Shown here: in pieces, positions 17,436-25,669 of the stretch
Layout of the letters: each line of letters starts with the position of its first letter
Numbering within the stretch: the first letter of the stretch is position 1
NCBI RefSeq assembly: GCF_002813445.1
Contig: NZ_PHHD01000001.1
Location: 6,324,001 to 6,388,000, forward strand
From: Pseudomonas tolaasii NCPPB 2192
Lineage (GTDB): Bacteria > Pseudomonadota > Gammaproteobacteria > Pseudomonadales > Pseudomonadaceae
Direction of reading: 5' to 3'
DNA: 64,000 nucleotides
The notes under the pieces: model-generated
Seen by the model: the letters and a program-made list of their open reading frames with translations, nothing else
Databases searched by the model: none
What the model was told of the DNA's origin: nothing
Program-made: the position numbers and the translations under genes

Positions 17436-18147
17436 GGGCGTATTCCTCTGTGGCAACAGGCGATGGGGTCATGTCGAAATGGCGGTCGGCGACCGCTTCA
17501 CGGGCGGCGCGGTCGTGGAAGATGCCAATCAGCGCAGCACCGGCTGTCTTGGCTTCGTTCATCAGTTCCAGCACCACCTGGCGGTTGTTGTCGTCAAGCG
17601 ACGCGGTGGGTTCATCCAGCAACATCACCGGCCACTCGACCATGAAGCCGCGAGCGATGTTGACGCGCTGCTGCTCGCCCCCGGAAAAGGTGCCGGGCGC
17701 CAATTGCCACAGGCGTTGCGGAATGTTCAGCCGGGTCAGCAGGTGTTCGGCGCGCGACTGCGCATTGGCCTTCGACCAGCCACGGGCCAGCGCCGGCTCC
17801 ATCACTACGTCCAGGCAGGCCACACGCGGGATGACCCGCAGGAATTGGCTGACGTAACCCAGCGTCTGTTGGCGAACCTGCAAAATATCACGCGGCTCGG
17901 CGCCGACCAGTTCCAGCCACGCGCCTGCGTGCTGCACACGGATGCTGCCGCCCGCCGGCAGGTAGTTGCCGTACAGCGTGCGCAGCAAGGTGCTTTTACC
18001 TGCGCCCGACTGGCCGTGCAGCACCATGCATTCGCCGCCCTGCACGCTGAATTCCACACCGCGCAGCACGTTGAGCACCACGCCGTTTTGCTGGTGCAGG
18101 GTGAAGGTTTTCGAGAGGTCACGGACCTCGATCAGAGCATTCGTCAT
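17425..18147 (-). CDS. phnL: C-P lyase system ATP-binding protein PhnL
   Basis: ABC-type ATPase, 240 residues, that associates with the C-P lyase core and is needed for methylphosphonate attachment to ribose in the PhnGHIL step. Walker A GQSGAGKSTLL near 45-55, signature FSGGEQQRVNIARGF, Walker B VMLLDEPTASLDDNN. Overlaps phnK by 4 nt and phnM by 11 nt. Not a transporter, despite its fold. Confidence 0.94.
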   Translation of the reverse strand: MTNALIEVRDLSKTFTLHQQNGVVLNVLRGVEFSVQGGECMVLHGQSGAGKSTLLRTLYGNYLPAGGSIRVQHAGAWLELVGAEPRDILQVRQQTLGYVSQFLRVIPRVACLDVVMEPALARGWSKANAQSRAEHLLTRLNIPQRLWQLAPGTFSGGEQQRVNIARGFMVEWPVMLLDEPTASLDDNNRQVVLELMNEAKTAGAALIGIFHDRAAREAVADRHFDMTPSPVATEEYAHAR

Positions 18148-18917
18148 GGCTGCAATACCGAAGACACCAGCAGTTGAGAGTAAGGGTGCTGTGGATCGTC
18201 GAGGATCTGGTCCGTCAGCCCGGTTTCCACCACGTGGGAGCGGCGCATCACCATCAGGCGGTCGGCCAGCAGGCGCGCCACGGCCAGGTCGTGGGTGACG
18301 ATCACCACGGCAAGATCCAGCTCACGCACCAGCCCGCGCAGCAGGTCGAGCAGACGTGCCTGCACCGACACATCGAGCCCGCCGGTGGGCTCGTCCATAA
18401 ACACCAGACGTGGGCTGGAGACCAGATTCCGCGCGATTTGCAGACGCTGCTGCATGCCGCCCGAGAAGGTGCGCGGCAAGTCATCGATGCGCTGCGGGTC
18501 AATTTCCACCTGGCCCAGCCAGTCCAGCCCGGCGCCACGCAATTGCTCATAGTTGCGCACGCCCTGGGCCATCAAACGCTCGCCGATATTCGCCCCGGCC
18601 GACACGCCCATGCGCAAACCGTCACGCGGGTTCTGCTCGACAAAACCCCACTCGGTGCGCAGCAAGGTGCGGCGTTCGGCTTCACTGGCGCTGTACAAAT
18701 CCAGCCATTCGCCGTCCTTGCTGCGGTAGCCGATGCTGCCGGCCTGCGGCGGCAGGCGCCCGCTCAACAACGAGAGCAAGGTGGATTTGCCCGAGCCGGA
18801 CTCGCCGACGATGCCCAGCACTTCGCCGGGGTAAAGATTGAAGCTGACGCCCTGGCAACCCTTCTCCGGGCCGTAGAGCAATGACAGGTCGCGTACTTGA
18901 AGCAATGGCTGGCTCAC
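18144..18917 (-). CDS. phnK: C-P lyase system ATP-binding protein PhnK
   Basis: ABC-type ATPase of 257 residues that docks on the PhnGHIJ core complex. Walker A GESGSGKSTLLSLLSG, signature FSGGMQQRLQIARNL, Walker B LVFMDEPTGGLDVS. The start is a GTG at 18917 in a GTGA overlap with the phnJ stop, with GGAGAA upstream; the longer open frame to 18965 lies wholly within phnJ. Confidence 0.93.
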   Translation of the reverse strand: MSQPLLQVRDLSLLYGPEKGCQGVSFNLYPGEVLGIVGESGSGKSTLLSLLSGRLPPQAGSIGYRSKDGEWLDLYSASEAERRTLLRTEWGFVEQNPRDGLRMGVSAGANIGERLMAQGVRNYEQLRGAGLDWLGQVEIDPQRIDDLPRTFSGGMQQRLQIARNLVSSPRLVFMDEPTGGLDVSVQARLLDLLRGLVRELDLAVVIVTHDLAVARLLADRLMVMRRSHVVETGLTDQILDDPQHPYSQLLVSSVLQP

Positions 18918-19780
18918 TGGTTGTTCTCCTTCACCCGTTGGGCGCAGTACCAGGTGTCGGAACACACGAAACTCTGGGTGCCGGCATCGTCGAGAATCAG
19001 CTCATCGAGGAACGATTCATGGCTGCCACAGATGGCGCAGCTGTGCTCCCACTTCTGCACTTCGAACGGGTGGTCTTCAAAGTCCAGGCTGTGGACCTGG
19101 GTGTAGGGCGGCACCGCATAGAGGCGTTTTTCACGGCCGGCGCCAAACAGCATCAACGCCGGGCTCATGTCGAGTTTGGGGTTGTCGAATTTGGGGATCG
19201 GCGACGGGTCCATCACGTAGCGCTCGTCGACCATCACCGGGTAGGCATACGCCGTGGCGATGTGGCCGAAGGTGGCGATGTCTTCGTAGAGTTTTACGTG
19301 CATTACCCCGTAATCATTGAGGGCGTGCATGGTGCGCGTCTCGGTTTCCGACGGTTCGATAAAGCGCAGCGGCTCCGGGATCGGCACCTGATAGACCATG
19401 ATCTGGCCGGCCTGTAGCGGGGTTTCCGGCACGCGGTGGCGGGTCTGGATCACCGTGGCGTCCGGCGTGGCTTCGGTGGTGGCAACGCCTGCGGTGCGCG
19501 CAAAAAAGCGCCGGATCGACACAGCATTGGTGGTGTCATCCGCCCCCTGGTCGATGACCTTGAGTACGTCATCGTCCCCCAGGATTGCGGCGGTCAATTG
19601 CATGCCGCCGGTGCCCCAGCCATACGGCAACGGCATCTCGCGGCCGCCAAACGGGACCTGATAACCGGGGATCGCTACGGCCTTGAGCAAGGCGCGGCGG
19701 ATCATGCGTTTGGTCTGTTCGTCGAGGTAGGCGAAGTTGTACGCAGGGTCGCGCACAGCCGGTTGGGTCAAGTCATTCAT
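18914..19780 (-). CDS. phnJ: Alpha-D-ribose 1-methylphosphonate 5-phosphate C-P lyase
   Basis: Radical-SAM-type enzyme that breaks the carbon-phosphorus bond, releasing the alkane. All four essential cysteines are present with family spacing: C248, C251 and C273 for the iron-sulfur cluster (CAICGSH and VCSDTWYC) and C279 as the catalytic thiyl residue. 288 residues. The start overlaps the end of phnI by 8 nt. Intact, so the operon is probably functional. Confidence 0.96.
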   Translation of the reverse strand: MNDLTQPAVRDPAYNFAYLDEQTKRMIRRALLKAVAIPGYQVPFGGREMPLPYGWGTGGMQLTAAILGDDDVLKVIDQGADDTTNAVSIRRFFARTAGVATTEATPDATVIQTRHRVPETPLQAGQIMVYQVPIPEPLRFIEPSETETRTMHALNDYGVMHVKLYEDIATFGHIATAYAYPVMVDERYVMDPSPIPKFDNPKLDMSPALMLFGAGREKRLYAVPPYTQVHSLDFEDHPFEVQKWEHSCAICGSHESFLDELILDDAGTQSFVCSDTWYCAQRVKENNQ

Positions 19781-20849
19781 GGCGGGTGCCCTCGGCCGGT
19801 TGGCGCAGTTTGCGGATCAGCTCCAGTTCGGCCTGGAAGTCCACGTAGTGAGGCAATTTGAGGTGCGAGACAAAGCCCGCCGCCTCGACGTTGTCGCAGT
19901 GGGCCAACACGAACTCCTCGCGCTGGGCCGGCGACACCACTTCTTCGTTGTATTCCCCGGCGCGCAGCGAGCGGTCCACCAGCGCCATGCCCATGGCCTT
20001 GCGCTCGGCGTGCCCGAATGCCAGCCCGTAGCCACGGGTGAACTGCGCCAGCTCAGTGGCCGAGCCGACGAACTGGTTGACCATTTCGCACTCGGTCACT
20101 TCGATGCTGCCCAGGCAAATCGGGAAGCCCAGCTCTTCAGGGTCGATCCACACGTCCACGTCGCCGATGCGTATTTCACCGGCAAACGGGTGGTTGCGGC
20201 CGTAGCCGCGCTGGGTCGAATACCCCAGTGCCAGCAGGAAACCTTCATCGCCACGGGCCAGTGCCTGCAAGCGTTCGGCGCGGCTGGCGGGGTATTCCAG
20301 CGGGTCGCGGGTGATGTCGGCGATGCTCGCGTTGTTGTCGGTTTCGTTCTTGATCAGGCCTTCTTTGGCGAGCAAACCGAGCACCCGCGGGCAGGCTTCA
20401 ATGCGTGCTTCAGGCGTGGTCTGCGGGCCGGGGTATTCACCTTCGGCGAGCAGGGAAAAATCCAGCAGGCGGTGGGTGTAGTCGAAGGTCGGGCCGAGCA
20501 GCTGGCCGCCGGGCACGTCCTTGAACGTGGCCGACAGGCGCCGGCTCAAGCACATCTGCGACGTATCAATCGGCAGGCTCGGGCTGAAACGCGGCAACGT
20601 GGTGCGGTAGGCGCGCAGCAGGAAGATCGCTTCCACCAGGTCCCCCGCCGCTTGCTTGATCGCCAGGGCAGCGAGTTCTTCATCGAACAACGAGCCTTCG
20701 GTCATCACCCGCGCCACGGCCAGGGGCAGTTGCTCACGGATTTGCGTCACGCTCAGTTCAGGAACGGCAGTATCGCCCCGGCGTTTTTTCGCCAGCAGGC
20801 GGTGGGCATTATCGATGGCCTGTTCGCCACCTTTGACGGCTACGTACAT
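19773..20849 (-). CDS. phnI: Phosphonate nucleosidase / C-P lyase core subunit PhnI
   Basis: Core subunit that, with PhnG, PhnH and PhnL, swaps adenine of ATP for the phosphonate to give the ribose-linked substrate. 358 residues beginning MYVAVKGGEQAIDNAHRLL; the conserved middle HPFAGEIRIGDVDVWIDPE and the C-terminal FVSHLKLPHYVDFQAELEL are present. An open frame extends 228 nt further upstream but this part overlaps phnH and has no PhnI character. TGATG junction with phnH. Confidence 0.95.
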   Translation of the reverse strand: MYVAVKGGEQAIDNAHRLLAKKRRGDTAVPELSVTQIREQLPLAVARVMTEGSLFDEELAALAIKQAAGDLVEAIFLLRAYRTTLPRFSPSLPIDTSQMCLSRRLSATFKDVPGGQLLGPTFDYTHRLLDFSLLAEGEYPGPQTTPEARIEACPRVLGLLAKEGLIKNETDNNASIADITRDPLEYPASRAERLQALARGDEGFLLALGYSTQRGYGRNHPFAGEIRIGDVDVWIDPEELGFPICLGSIEVTECEMVNQFVGSATELAQFTRGYGLAFGHAERKAMGMALVDRSLRAGEYNEEVVSPAQREEFVLAHCDNVEAAGFVSHLKLPHYVDFQAELELIRKLRQPAEGTRHE

Positions 20850-21439
20850 CAGGCATGCTCCTGTGCGACACGGCTGCTGCGCGGCAGGCCGATCAAGTGA
20901 TTGCCGGCGGTGAACAACAGGTCCAGGCCACGCGGGAAGGCTTCGCGGCGCTGGCGCTCCAGCCAGAACGCTTGCGGTACCGGCAGGTGCACCTGGCGCT
21001 GGGTCTTGATGCCCGGGCCGCGCCACAGCAGGCCGCGGCCGGCTTCCAGGTCGGTAAGCTGCACGAGCAAGGTGCAAGACTGGTCGGGGTAACGGTCGTT
21101 GCCGTGGTCGAAGCCGCTGAGGTCGAGCAGGTCCTGTTCGCCGAGCAGCGCGAACGCGGCGTCTTCACGCCGGGTGGTCAGCGGGCAGCCGCAATGGAAC
21201 GCCAGGTTGGCGCGGATCAGCGGCGTGTCGAAGCTCGGCGCCAGCCACAGCGGTGTGTCCATATCGAGCATGGCCAGGCACAAGGCGTAAGTGGCGGGCG
21301 CGAGGCCGTCCAGGCGTGGGGCGGACGGCAGGTGCTGGATCAAACCCGGCTCGGCCAGGGCCTTGAGCGCGGCGCGAAAACCGCGCTGGGCGTCCAGCAC
21401 CGGGTCGACAAACGCCGGTTGCAACAGGTGCGCATTCAT
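20849..21439 (-). CDS. phnH: C-P lyase core subunit PhnH
   Basis: Homodimer-forming core subunit of C-P lyase, 196 residues. Typical text: LQPAFVDPVLDAQRGFRAAL at the N terminus, ALCLAMLDMDTPLWLAP, and LWRGPGIKTQRQVHLP near 140. Starts at the ATG at 21439, which shares a base with the phnG stop; a longer frame upstream belongs to the phnG region. Confidence 0.94.
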   Translation of the reverse strand: MNAHLLQPAFVDPVLDAQRGFRAALKALAEPGLIQHLPSAPRLDGLAPATYALCLAMLDMDTPLWLAPSFDTPLIRANLAFHCGCPLTTRREDAAFALLGEQDLLDLSGFDHGNDRYPDQSCTLLVQLTDLEAGRGLLWRGPGIKTQRQVHLPVPQAFWLERQRREAFPRGLDLLFTAGNHLIGLPRSSRVAQEHA

Positions 21440-21876
21440 CAGTTTTCTCCTCGAACCAGGGTGAAAAACTCGACCTTGGTGGCGGCGGTGTCGGCTTCTT
21501 TTTGCGCGCGGCGGGCCGCCTGGGCGTGGGCCAGCGCGGTGATCAAATCGCTGAGCCAAATGCTCGGCTGGCTGCCTTGCAGGTGGGCGTCGGCCAGGGC
21601 GGCCAGCTCGGCGTGCAACTTGTCGCGCCCAGCCAGGTAGCTGTAGCCGGTGCGGCCGTCGGCCAGGCGCACCACGCAGCGGGTCACGCTCATTTCGCCG
21701 ACGTTGAACGGCGCACCGTTGCCGCCCATGCGGCCACGCACCAGGGTCATGCCGATTTCCGGGGCGCGGATCAGTTGGTAGTCGGCGTCCTTCAAGGCCG
21801 CCTCAAAGGGTTGCAGTTCACTGAGCCGGGCGCGGGCAAGTACGCCGATCCAGTGTTGACGCGGGGACACGCTCAT
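21439..21876 (-). CDS. phnG: C-P lyase core subunit PhnG
   Basis: Small core subunit that pairs with PhnI, 145 residues. MSVSPRQHWIGVLARARLSEL is a typical start, followed by the helical EIGMTLVRGRMGGNGAPFNVGE segment and TRCVVRLADGRTGYSYLAGR. I choose the ATG at 21876 because GGAG lies directly upstream; a start at 21888 is also open. It follows the regulator gene phnF by 12 nt, so regulator and lyase are made from one message. Confidence 0.94.
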   Translation of the reverse strand: MSVSPRQHWIGVLARARLSELQPFEAALKDADYQLIRAPEIGMTLVRGRMGGNGAPFNVGEMSVTRCVVRLADGRTGYSYLAGRDKLHAELAALADAHLQGSQPSIWLSDLITALAHAQAARRAQKEADTAATKVEFFTLVRGEN

Positions 21877-21888
21877 TGAGGACTCCAT

Positions 21889-22593
21889 TCAAGTCACCAC
21901 TTGGTACTGGAAGCGATCCGAACGGCTGGTGGACTGCGCCAGCTCCACCGGGCGGCCGTCGCGATCGCAGGAAAGGGTAAAAACGGTGAGGGCCGGCAAG
22001 TGCCGAGGCATCATCAGCAGTGCGGCTTCATCACGGTTGGGCAAACGCGCACCGATCAGGCTTTGGGTGCGGGTCAGCGGCAGGTCACGCTCGCGCAGGT
22101 ACTGGCGCAACGAGCCGCCGTTGTAGTCGGCCAGCAACGGCGCGCGGCTGGCGCAGTAGCGATGGCGGATCAGGCTGACGGGCTGGTGGTCGAGCTTGCG
22201 CAGGGTTTGCAGCTCTATCATCGGCGCCATTTCGGCGATGCCCAGGTGTTGGGCTTCGTCGCGGCTGGCATAGCAGTAGCGGCGCTTGAGCAACACCGCC
22301 TGCACGCCGACACCCTGGGCCGACAGTGACTGGCTGTAGGACGTTTCAGCGCCCATCGAGTAAATCAGCGGGCGATCGAGCACCTGGGTGCCCTTGCCCT
22401 GGCGGCGCAACAGGCTGCCTTCGAACACTAACTCGTCGATGGCGCGGCGCAGGGTGTGGCGGTTGACGCCGAAGCGCTCGGCCATGTGCACCTCGCCGGG
22501 CAGAAAGTCGCCCGCGTTGTAGCTGCTCAGTTCGCGGCGCAGGATGTCTGCGAGTTCGCGGTACACCGGCTCATCTTGTCTAGACAACTGCAT
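21889..22593 (-). CDS. phnF: GntR/HutC-family regulator of phosphonate metabolism
   Basis: 234-residue regulator with an N-terminal winged helix (PVYRELADILRRELSSYNAG; LPGEVHMAERFGVNRHTLRR, about 9-50) and a C-terminal UTRA effector domain with ETSYSQSLSAQG and LRKLDHQPVSLIRHRY. Starts at the ATG at 22593; an open frame reaching 22839 overlaps phnE and does not look like protein of this family. A perfect 12-bp palindrome sits in its own codons 3-6 and could be an autoregulatory operator. Located between phnE and phnG, as in E. coli. Confidence 0.93.
   Translation of the reverse strand: MQLSRQDEPVYRELADILRRELSSYNAGDFLPGEVHMAERFGVNRHTLRRAIDELVFEGSLLRRQGKGTQVLDRPLIYSMGAETSYSQSLSAQGVGVQAVLLKRRYCYASRDEAQHLGIAEMAPMIELQTLRKLDHQPVSLIRHRYCASRAPLLADYNGGSLRQYLRERDLPLTRTQSLIGARLPNRDEAALLMMPRHLPALTVFTLSCDRDGRPVELAQSTSRSDRFQYQVVT
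22576..22587. promoter_or_regulatory. Perfect palindrome TTGTCTAGACAA (candidate PhnF operator)
   Basis: 12-bp dyad within phnF codons 3-6 (L S R Q). GntR/HutC-type regulators bind dyads of this design with a TGTCTAGACA-like core. Position suits repression of phnF-P or block of elongation from the upstream promoter. Confidence 0.5.
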
Positions 22594-22628
22594 GCTTAAA
22601 AAAGCGCCCCGCGGGCACCCCTCCGGCG

Positions 22629-23411
22629 TCAGATGAACTGCTTGCGCAGGCGTTGGGACAGCACGTCGATACAGCTCACCACCACGATGATCACCAGCAG
22701 CACCGCGCAGGTTTGTACAAACTGGAAGGCGCGGATGTTTTCCCAGAGGATCACGCCAATACCGCCCGCGCCGACCATGCCGACCACCGTGGCCGAGCGC
22801 ACATTGGCCTCGAAGCGGTACAGCGCGTAGCTCACCCACAGCGGCATCACTTGGGGGATCACGCCGTAGATCACTTCCTGCAAGGCGCTGGCGCCGGTGG
22901 CACGCACGCCCTCAACCGGGCCCGGGTCAATGGCTTCGACGGCTTCGGCAAACAGCTTGGCGAGGACGCCGGTGGTGCTGATCCACAGGGCCAGTACGCC
23001 GGCGAAAGGACCGAGGCCGACAGCCACCACGAACAGCATGGCGAACACCATTTCATTGATGGAGCGGAACGCATCCATCACGCGGCGCAGGGGTTGATGG
23101 ACCCACCACGGGGTGATGTTTTCAGAGCAGAGAATGCCCAGCGGTACCGAGCAGACGATGGCCAACACCGTGCCCCAGAGGGCGATTTGCACGGTGACGA
23201 TCATTTCCTTGAGGTAGGAGCGCCATTCGTGGAAGTCCGGCGGGAAGAAGTCGGCGGCGAAGGTCGCCATGTTTCCGGAATCGCGGTACAGCGCCAGCGG
23301 GTTCATTTCAGCGCCGCGCCAGGCCCAGGCCAGCAGGAGCAGGAACAGGCCCCAGCCGAGGTATTGCGGCCAGGTGCGTTTGCCGACGGCTTCAGCGTGC
23401 AAGGTTGTCAT
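22629..23411 (-). CDS. phnE: Phosphonate ABC transporter permease
   Basis: Inner-membrane permease of the phosphonate importer, 260 residues, about six membrane helices. The cytoplasmic EAA loop is visible as ASALQEVIYGVIPQVMPLWV (about 170-190). The N terminus MTTLHAEAVGKRTWPQYLGW is cytoplasmic. It is separated from phnD by an REP element of about 120 bp, an unusual break inside this otherwise tightly packed operon. Confidence 0.93.
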   Translation of the reverse strand: MTTLHAEAVGKRTWPQYLGWGLFLLLLAWAWRGAEMNPLALYRDSGNMATFAADFFPPDFHEWRSYLKEMIVTVQIALWGTVLAIVCSVPLGILCSENITPWWVHQPLRRVMDAFRSINEMVFAMLFVVAVGLGPFAGVLALWISTTGVLAKLFAEAVEAIDPGPVEGVRATGASALQEVIYGVIPQVMPLWVSYALYRFEANVRSATVVGMVGAGGIGVILWENIRAFQFVQTCAVLLVIIVVVSCIDVLSQRLRKQFI

Positions 23412-23429
23412 TGGATCGCCTCAATCTAA

Positions 23430-23554
23430 GTGTGGGAGCAAGGTTTATGTGGGAGCCGGGCTTGCCCGCGATAGAATCGACTCGGTTTTACTGTCAGACC
23501 GAGTTGCCTGCATCGCGGGCAAGCCCGGCTCCCACAAAAGCCCGCTCCCACAGG
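23430..23554. repeat. REP cluster inside the phn operon (between phnD and phnE)
   Basis: Several REP copies in both directions: GTGGGAGCCGGGCTTGCCCG, its inverse CGGGCAAGCCCGGCTCCCAC, and flanking partial copies. As RNA it would form a stable hairpin between the binding-protein and permease messages, which may raise phnD over phnE expression by protecting the upstream message. Confidence 0.85.
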
Positions 23555-23558
23555 GGGG

Positions 23559-24560
23559 TTAGCCGTTTGCTGCGGTCTTTTTGTCCAGTTCGCTGATGCG
23601 CTGTTGCAGCTTCGCCAGGTCGGCGTCGATGTCGGCCAGCTTCTTGGCCTTATCGGCCGCTTCGAGGTGGTCATCGGCGCTGATGATCGTGCGCGCCTTA
23701 AACAGTTCCAGCTGGCGGATCGGCAGCAACTGGTCGTCGTTGGAGGCGATGAACTTGCCCTTCTGCACGTTCTTCAGCACGGCCTTTTCCTCATCGGTAC
23801 TGCCATAAGTGAGGATGAAGTCGCGGATCTTGGCTTTGTCGCTGTCACTCAACGACTTGCTCCACACCAACGGGTCGGAAGGAATCAAGGGTGATTTCCA
23901 GATCACCTTGAGTTTGGCGACCTCTTGCGGCTGGGTGACTTCCAGTCGATCCCAGCTTTCGGTGTTGAACGTGCCGACGTCCAATTGCCCTTTGGCCACG
24001 CTTAAGGCGTTCACTTCATGGCTGGAGTTGAGGGTGCGTTTAAAAGCGGTGGTCGCATCGACGTTGTTCTTGGCGAATACGTAATAGCCCGGCACCAGGT
24101 AGCCCGAGGTGGAGTTAGGGTCGCCGTTGCCGAAGGTCAGGCTCTTGGCATTCTTGAGCATGTCTTCAACGTTGTTGATCGGGCTGTCCTTGCGCACGAT
24201 CAACAGGCTCCAGTAACCGGCGCCACCGTCGGGGGCGGTGGTCTGGGCGAAAATTTCGGCGTTGGAGCGGTCGACTGCCTCCATCGCGCCTTTGTTGCCC
24301 AGCCACGCCACATCAACCTTGTTAAAGCGCATGCCCTGGATCAGGCCGGCGTAGTCGGAGGCGAAGGTGGCGTTGACGTTCAAGCCGGTCTTCTTGTGCA
24401 TGTCATCCAGAAACGGTTGCCAGATCGCTTTCAGGTTCTGCGAAGACTCGGTGGACATAAAACCGAAGTTGATGGCTTTGTCCGCCGCCTGGGCATTGCC
24501 CATCGCGACACTGGCCAACAAGGCGGCTGACAAAAACACGTGGCCGATACGGTTCAACAT
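23559..24560 (-). CDS. phnD: Phosphonate ABC transporter periplasmic binding protein
   Basis: Captures phosphonates in the periplasm for PhnCE. 333 residues with signal peptide MLNRIGHVFLSAALLASVAM cleaved after AQA; mature start ADKAINFGFMSTESSQNL. Ligand-site text includes ASDYAGLIQGMRFNKVDVAW and NGDPNSTSGYLVPGYYVF. The C-terminal 40 residues form a charged helix (DIDADLAKLQQRISELDKK). I start at the ATG at 24560 (signal peptide), not the longer frame to 24596 that overlaps phnC. Confidence 0.94.
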   Translation of the reverse strand: MLNRIGHVFLSAALLASVAMGNAQAADKAINFGFMSTESSQNLKAIWQPFLDDMHKKTGLNVNATFASDYAGLIQGMRFNKVDVAWLGNKGAMEAVDRSNAEIFAQTTAPDGGAGYWSLLIVRKDSPINNVEDMLKNAKSLTFGNGDPNSTSGYLVPGYYVFAKNNVDATTAFKRTLNSSHEVNALSVAKGQLDVGTFNTESWDRLEVTQPQEVAKLKVIWKSPLIPSDPLVWSKSLSDSDKAKIRDFILTYGSTDEEKAVLKNVQKGKFIASNDDQLLPIRQLELFKARTIISADDHLEAADKAKKLADIDADLAKLQQRISELDKKTAANG

Positions 24561-24592
24561 GGAAGGCGTTCCTGTGGGTCGTGAGTAGGATT

Positions 24593-25426
24593 TCAAGCGC
24601 GCGCCAGGGCCAGGCGTGGCATGGCTTCGGCGTGGCGGGTCTGGTCGGAAAACATCAGGCTGGTGTCGACGTCGGCACCGTACAAATCGTTGAGGAACTG
24701 GCTGCTCATGGCGCTGCCCTGCCCGTCGAAATGAATGCGGCCACCTTTAAGGGCCACGGCGCGCGGGCAATAACGCATGGCGTAATCGACTTGATGCAGG
24801 GTCACCACCACGGTCTTGCCGTCGCGGCGGTTGATGTCGGCGAGGATCTCCATGACCTTGCGCGCCGACTCCGGGTCCAGCGAGGCAATGGGTTCGTCGG
24901 CGAGGATGACTTCGGCGCGCTGGGTCAAGGCGCGGGCAATCGCCACACGCTGCTGCTGGCCGCCGGACAAGGTGGAGGCGCGCTGCCCGGCCAGGTCCGC
25001 CAGGCCGACGCGGGCCAGGGATTCGAGGGCAAAGGCCTTTTCCTCGGCATTGAACAGACCCAGGTTGCCGCGCCAGCGCGGCATGCGGCCCAGGCAGCCG
25101 AGTAATACGTTGTCGATCACGCTCAGACGGTTGACCAGGTTGAACTGCTGGAAGATGTAGCCGATGTCTGCCCGCAACCGCCGAACCTTGCCATTCAGCC
25201 GTCCACTGGCCTGCACCTCCCGGCCCAACACCTTGACGCTGCCGCCATTGCTCTTGTCGCAGCACGCCAGGCCCGCCAAGTGGCGCAGCAGCGTGGACTT
25301 GCCGGAACCGGAAGCGCCAATCAGCGCGACCATCTCACCGGCAGCAATGGTGAGTTCGAGGTCGACCAGTGCGGATTTCTTCGCAAAGGTCTTGTTCAAG
25401 TGATCGACATGAATAGCGTGAGTCAT
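24593..25426 (-). CDS. phnC: Phosphonate ABC transporter ATP-binding protein
   Basis: ATPase of the phosphonate importer, first gene of the operon. 277 residues: Walker A GASGSGKSTLLRHLAG, Q-loop YIFQQFNLVNRLSV, signature LSGGQQQRVAIARAL, Walker B VILADEPIASLDPES. Upstream lie Pho-box half-sites and a hairpin in the leader, so phosphate starvation control through PhoB is expected. Confidence 0.95.
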   Translation of the reverse strand: MTHAIHVDHLNKTFAKKSALVDLELTIAAGEMVALIGASGSGKSTLLRHLAGLACCDKSNGGSVKVLGREVQASGRLNGKVRRLRADIGYIFQQFNLVNRLSVIDNVLLGCLGRMPRWRGNLGLFNAEEKAFALESLARVGLADLAGQRASTLSGGQQQRVAIARALTQRAEVILADEPIASLDPESARKVMEILADINRRDGKTVVVTLHQVDYAMRYCPRAVALKGGRIHFDGQGSAMSSQFLNDLYGADVDTSLMFSDQTRHAEAMPRLALARA

Positions 25427-25441
25427 GGGCTTCTCTGTCTT

Positions 25442-25480
25442 GTTTGAACAGCCACGGGGTGGCTGCGTTTGAGTTCAAAC
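25442..25480 (-). promoter_or_regulatory. Nested hairpin in the phn leader
   Basis: Outer arms GTTTGAAC (25442-25449) and GTTCAAAC (25473-25480) are perfect inverse repeats. Inside, CAGCCAC-GGG-GTGGCTG (25449-25465) forms a tight 7-bp stem. It lies between the Pho boxes and the phnC start, thus in the 5' leader; it could be an attenuator, a protein site or an mRNA stabiliser. Confidence 0.45.
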
Positions 25481-25497
25481 GACAGTAGGCGCGCCAG

Positions 25498-25559
25498 GTG
25501 TCAGTGCTATTACTTGCACATGACTGGAGGGGGTCGGTTGGATGAAGGTTTTATGAAAG
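25498..25559 (-). promoter_or_regulatory. Phased Pho-box half-site array before phnC
   Basis: Read on the minus strand, heptamers occur every 11 bp: CTTTCAT (25553-25559), CCTTCAT (25542-25548), CCGACCC (25531-25537), CAGTCAT (25520-25526), AAGTAAT (25509-25515), CTGACAC (25498-25504). The first two, with spacer AAAA, form an 18-bp Pho box (consensus CTGTCAT-4-CTGTCAT). TACTGT 10 bp after the last heptamer could be a weak -10. Confidence 0.65.
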
Positions 25560-25669
25560 GTTGAAGGTGGGTAGACAATGGTCTGCGGCGAGGGCGTCTG
25601 GCACAATCGGCGCCATTAATTAGCCAGCATTCGCCGTCACAGGGCAGGCTCAGCGTTTAGGGATGAACA

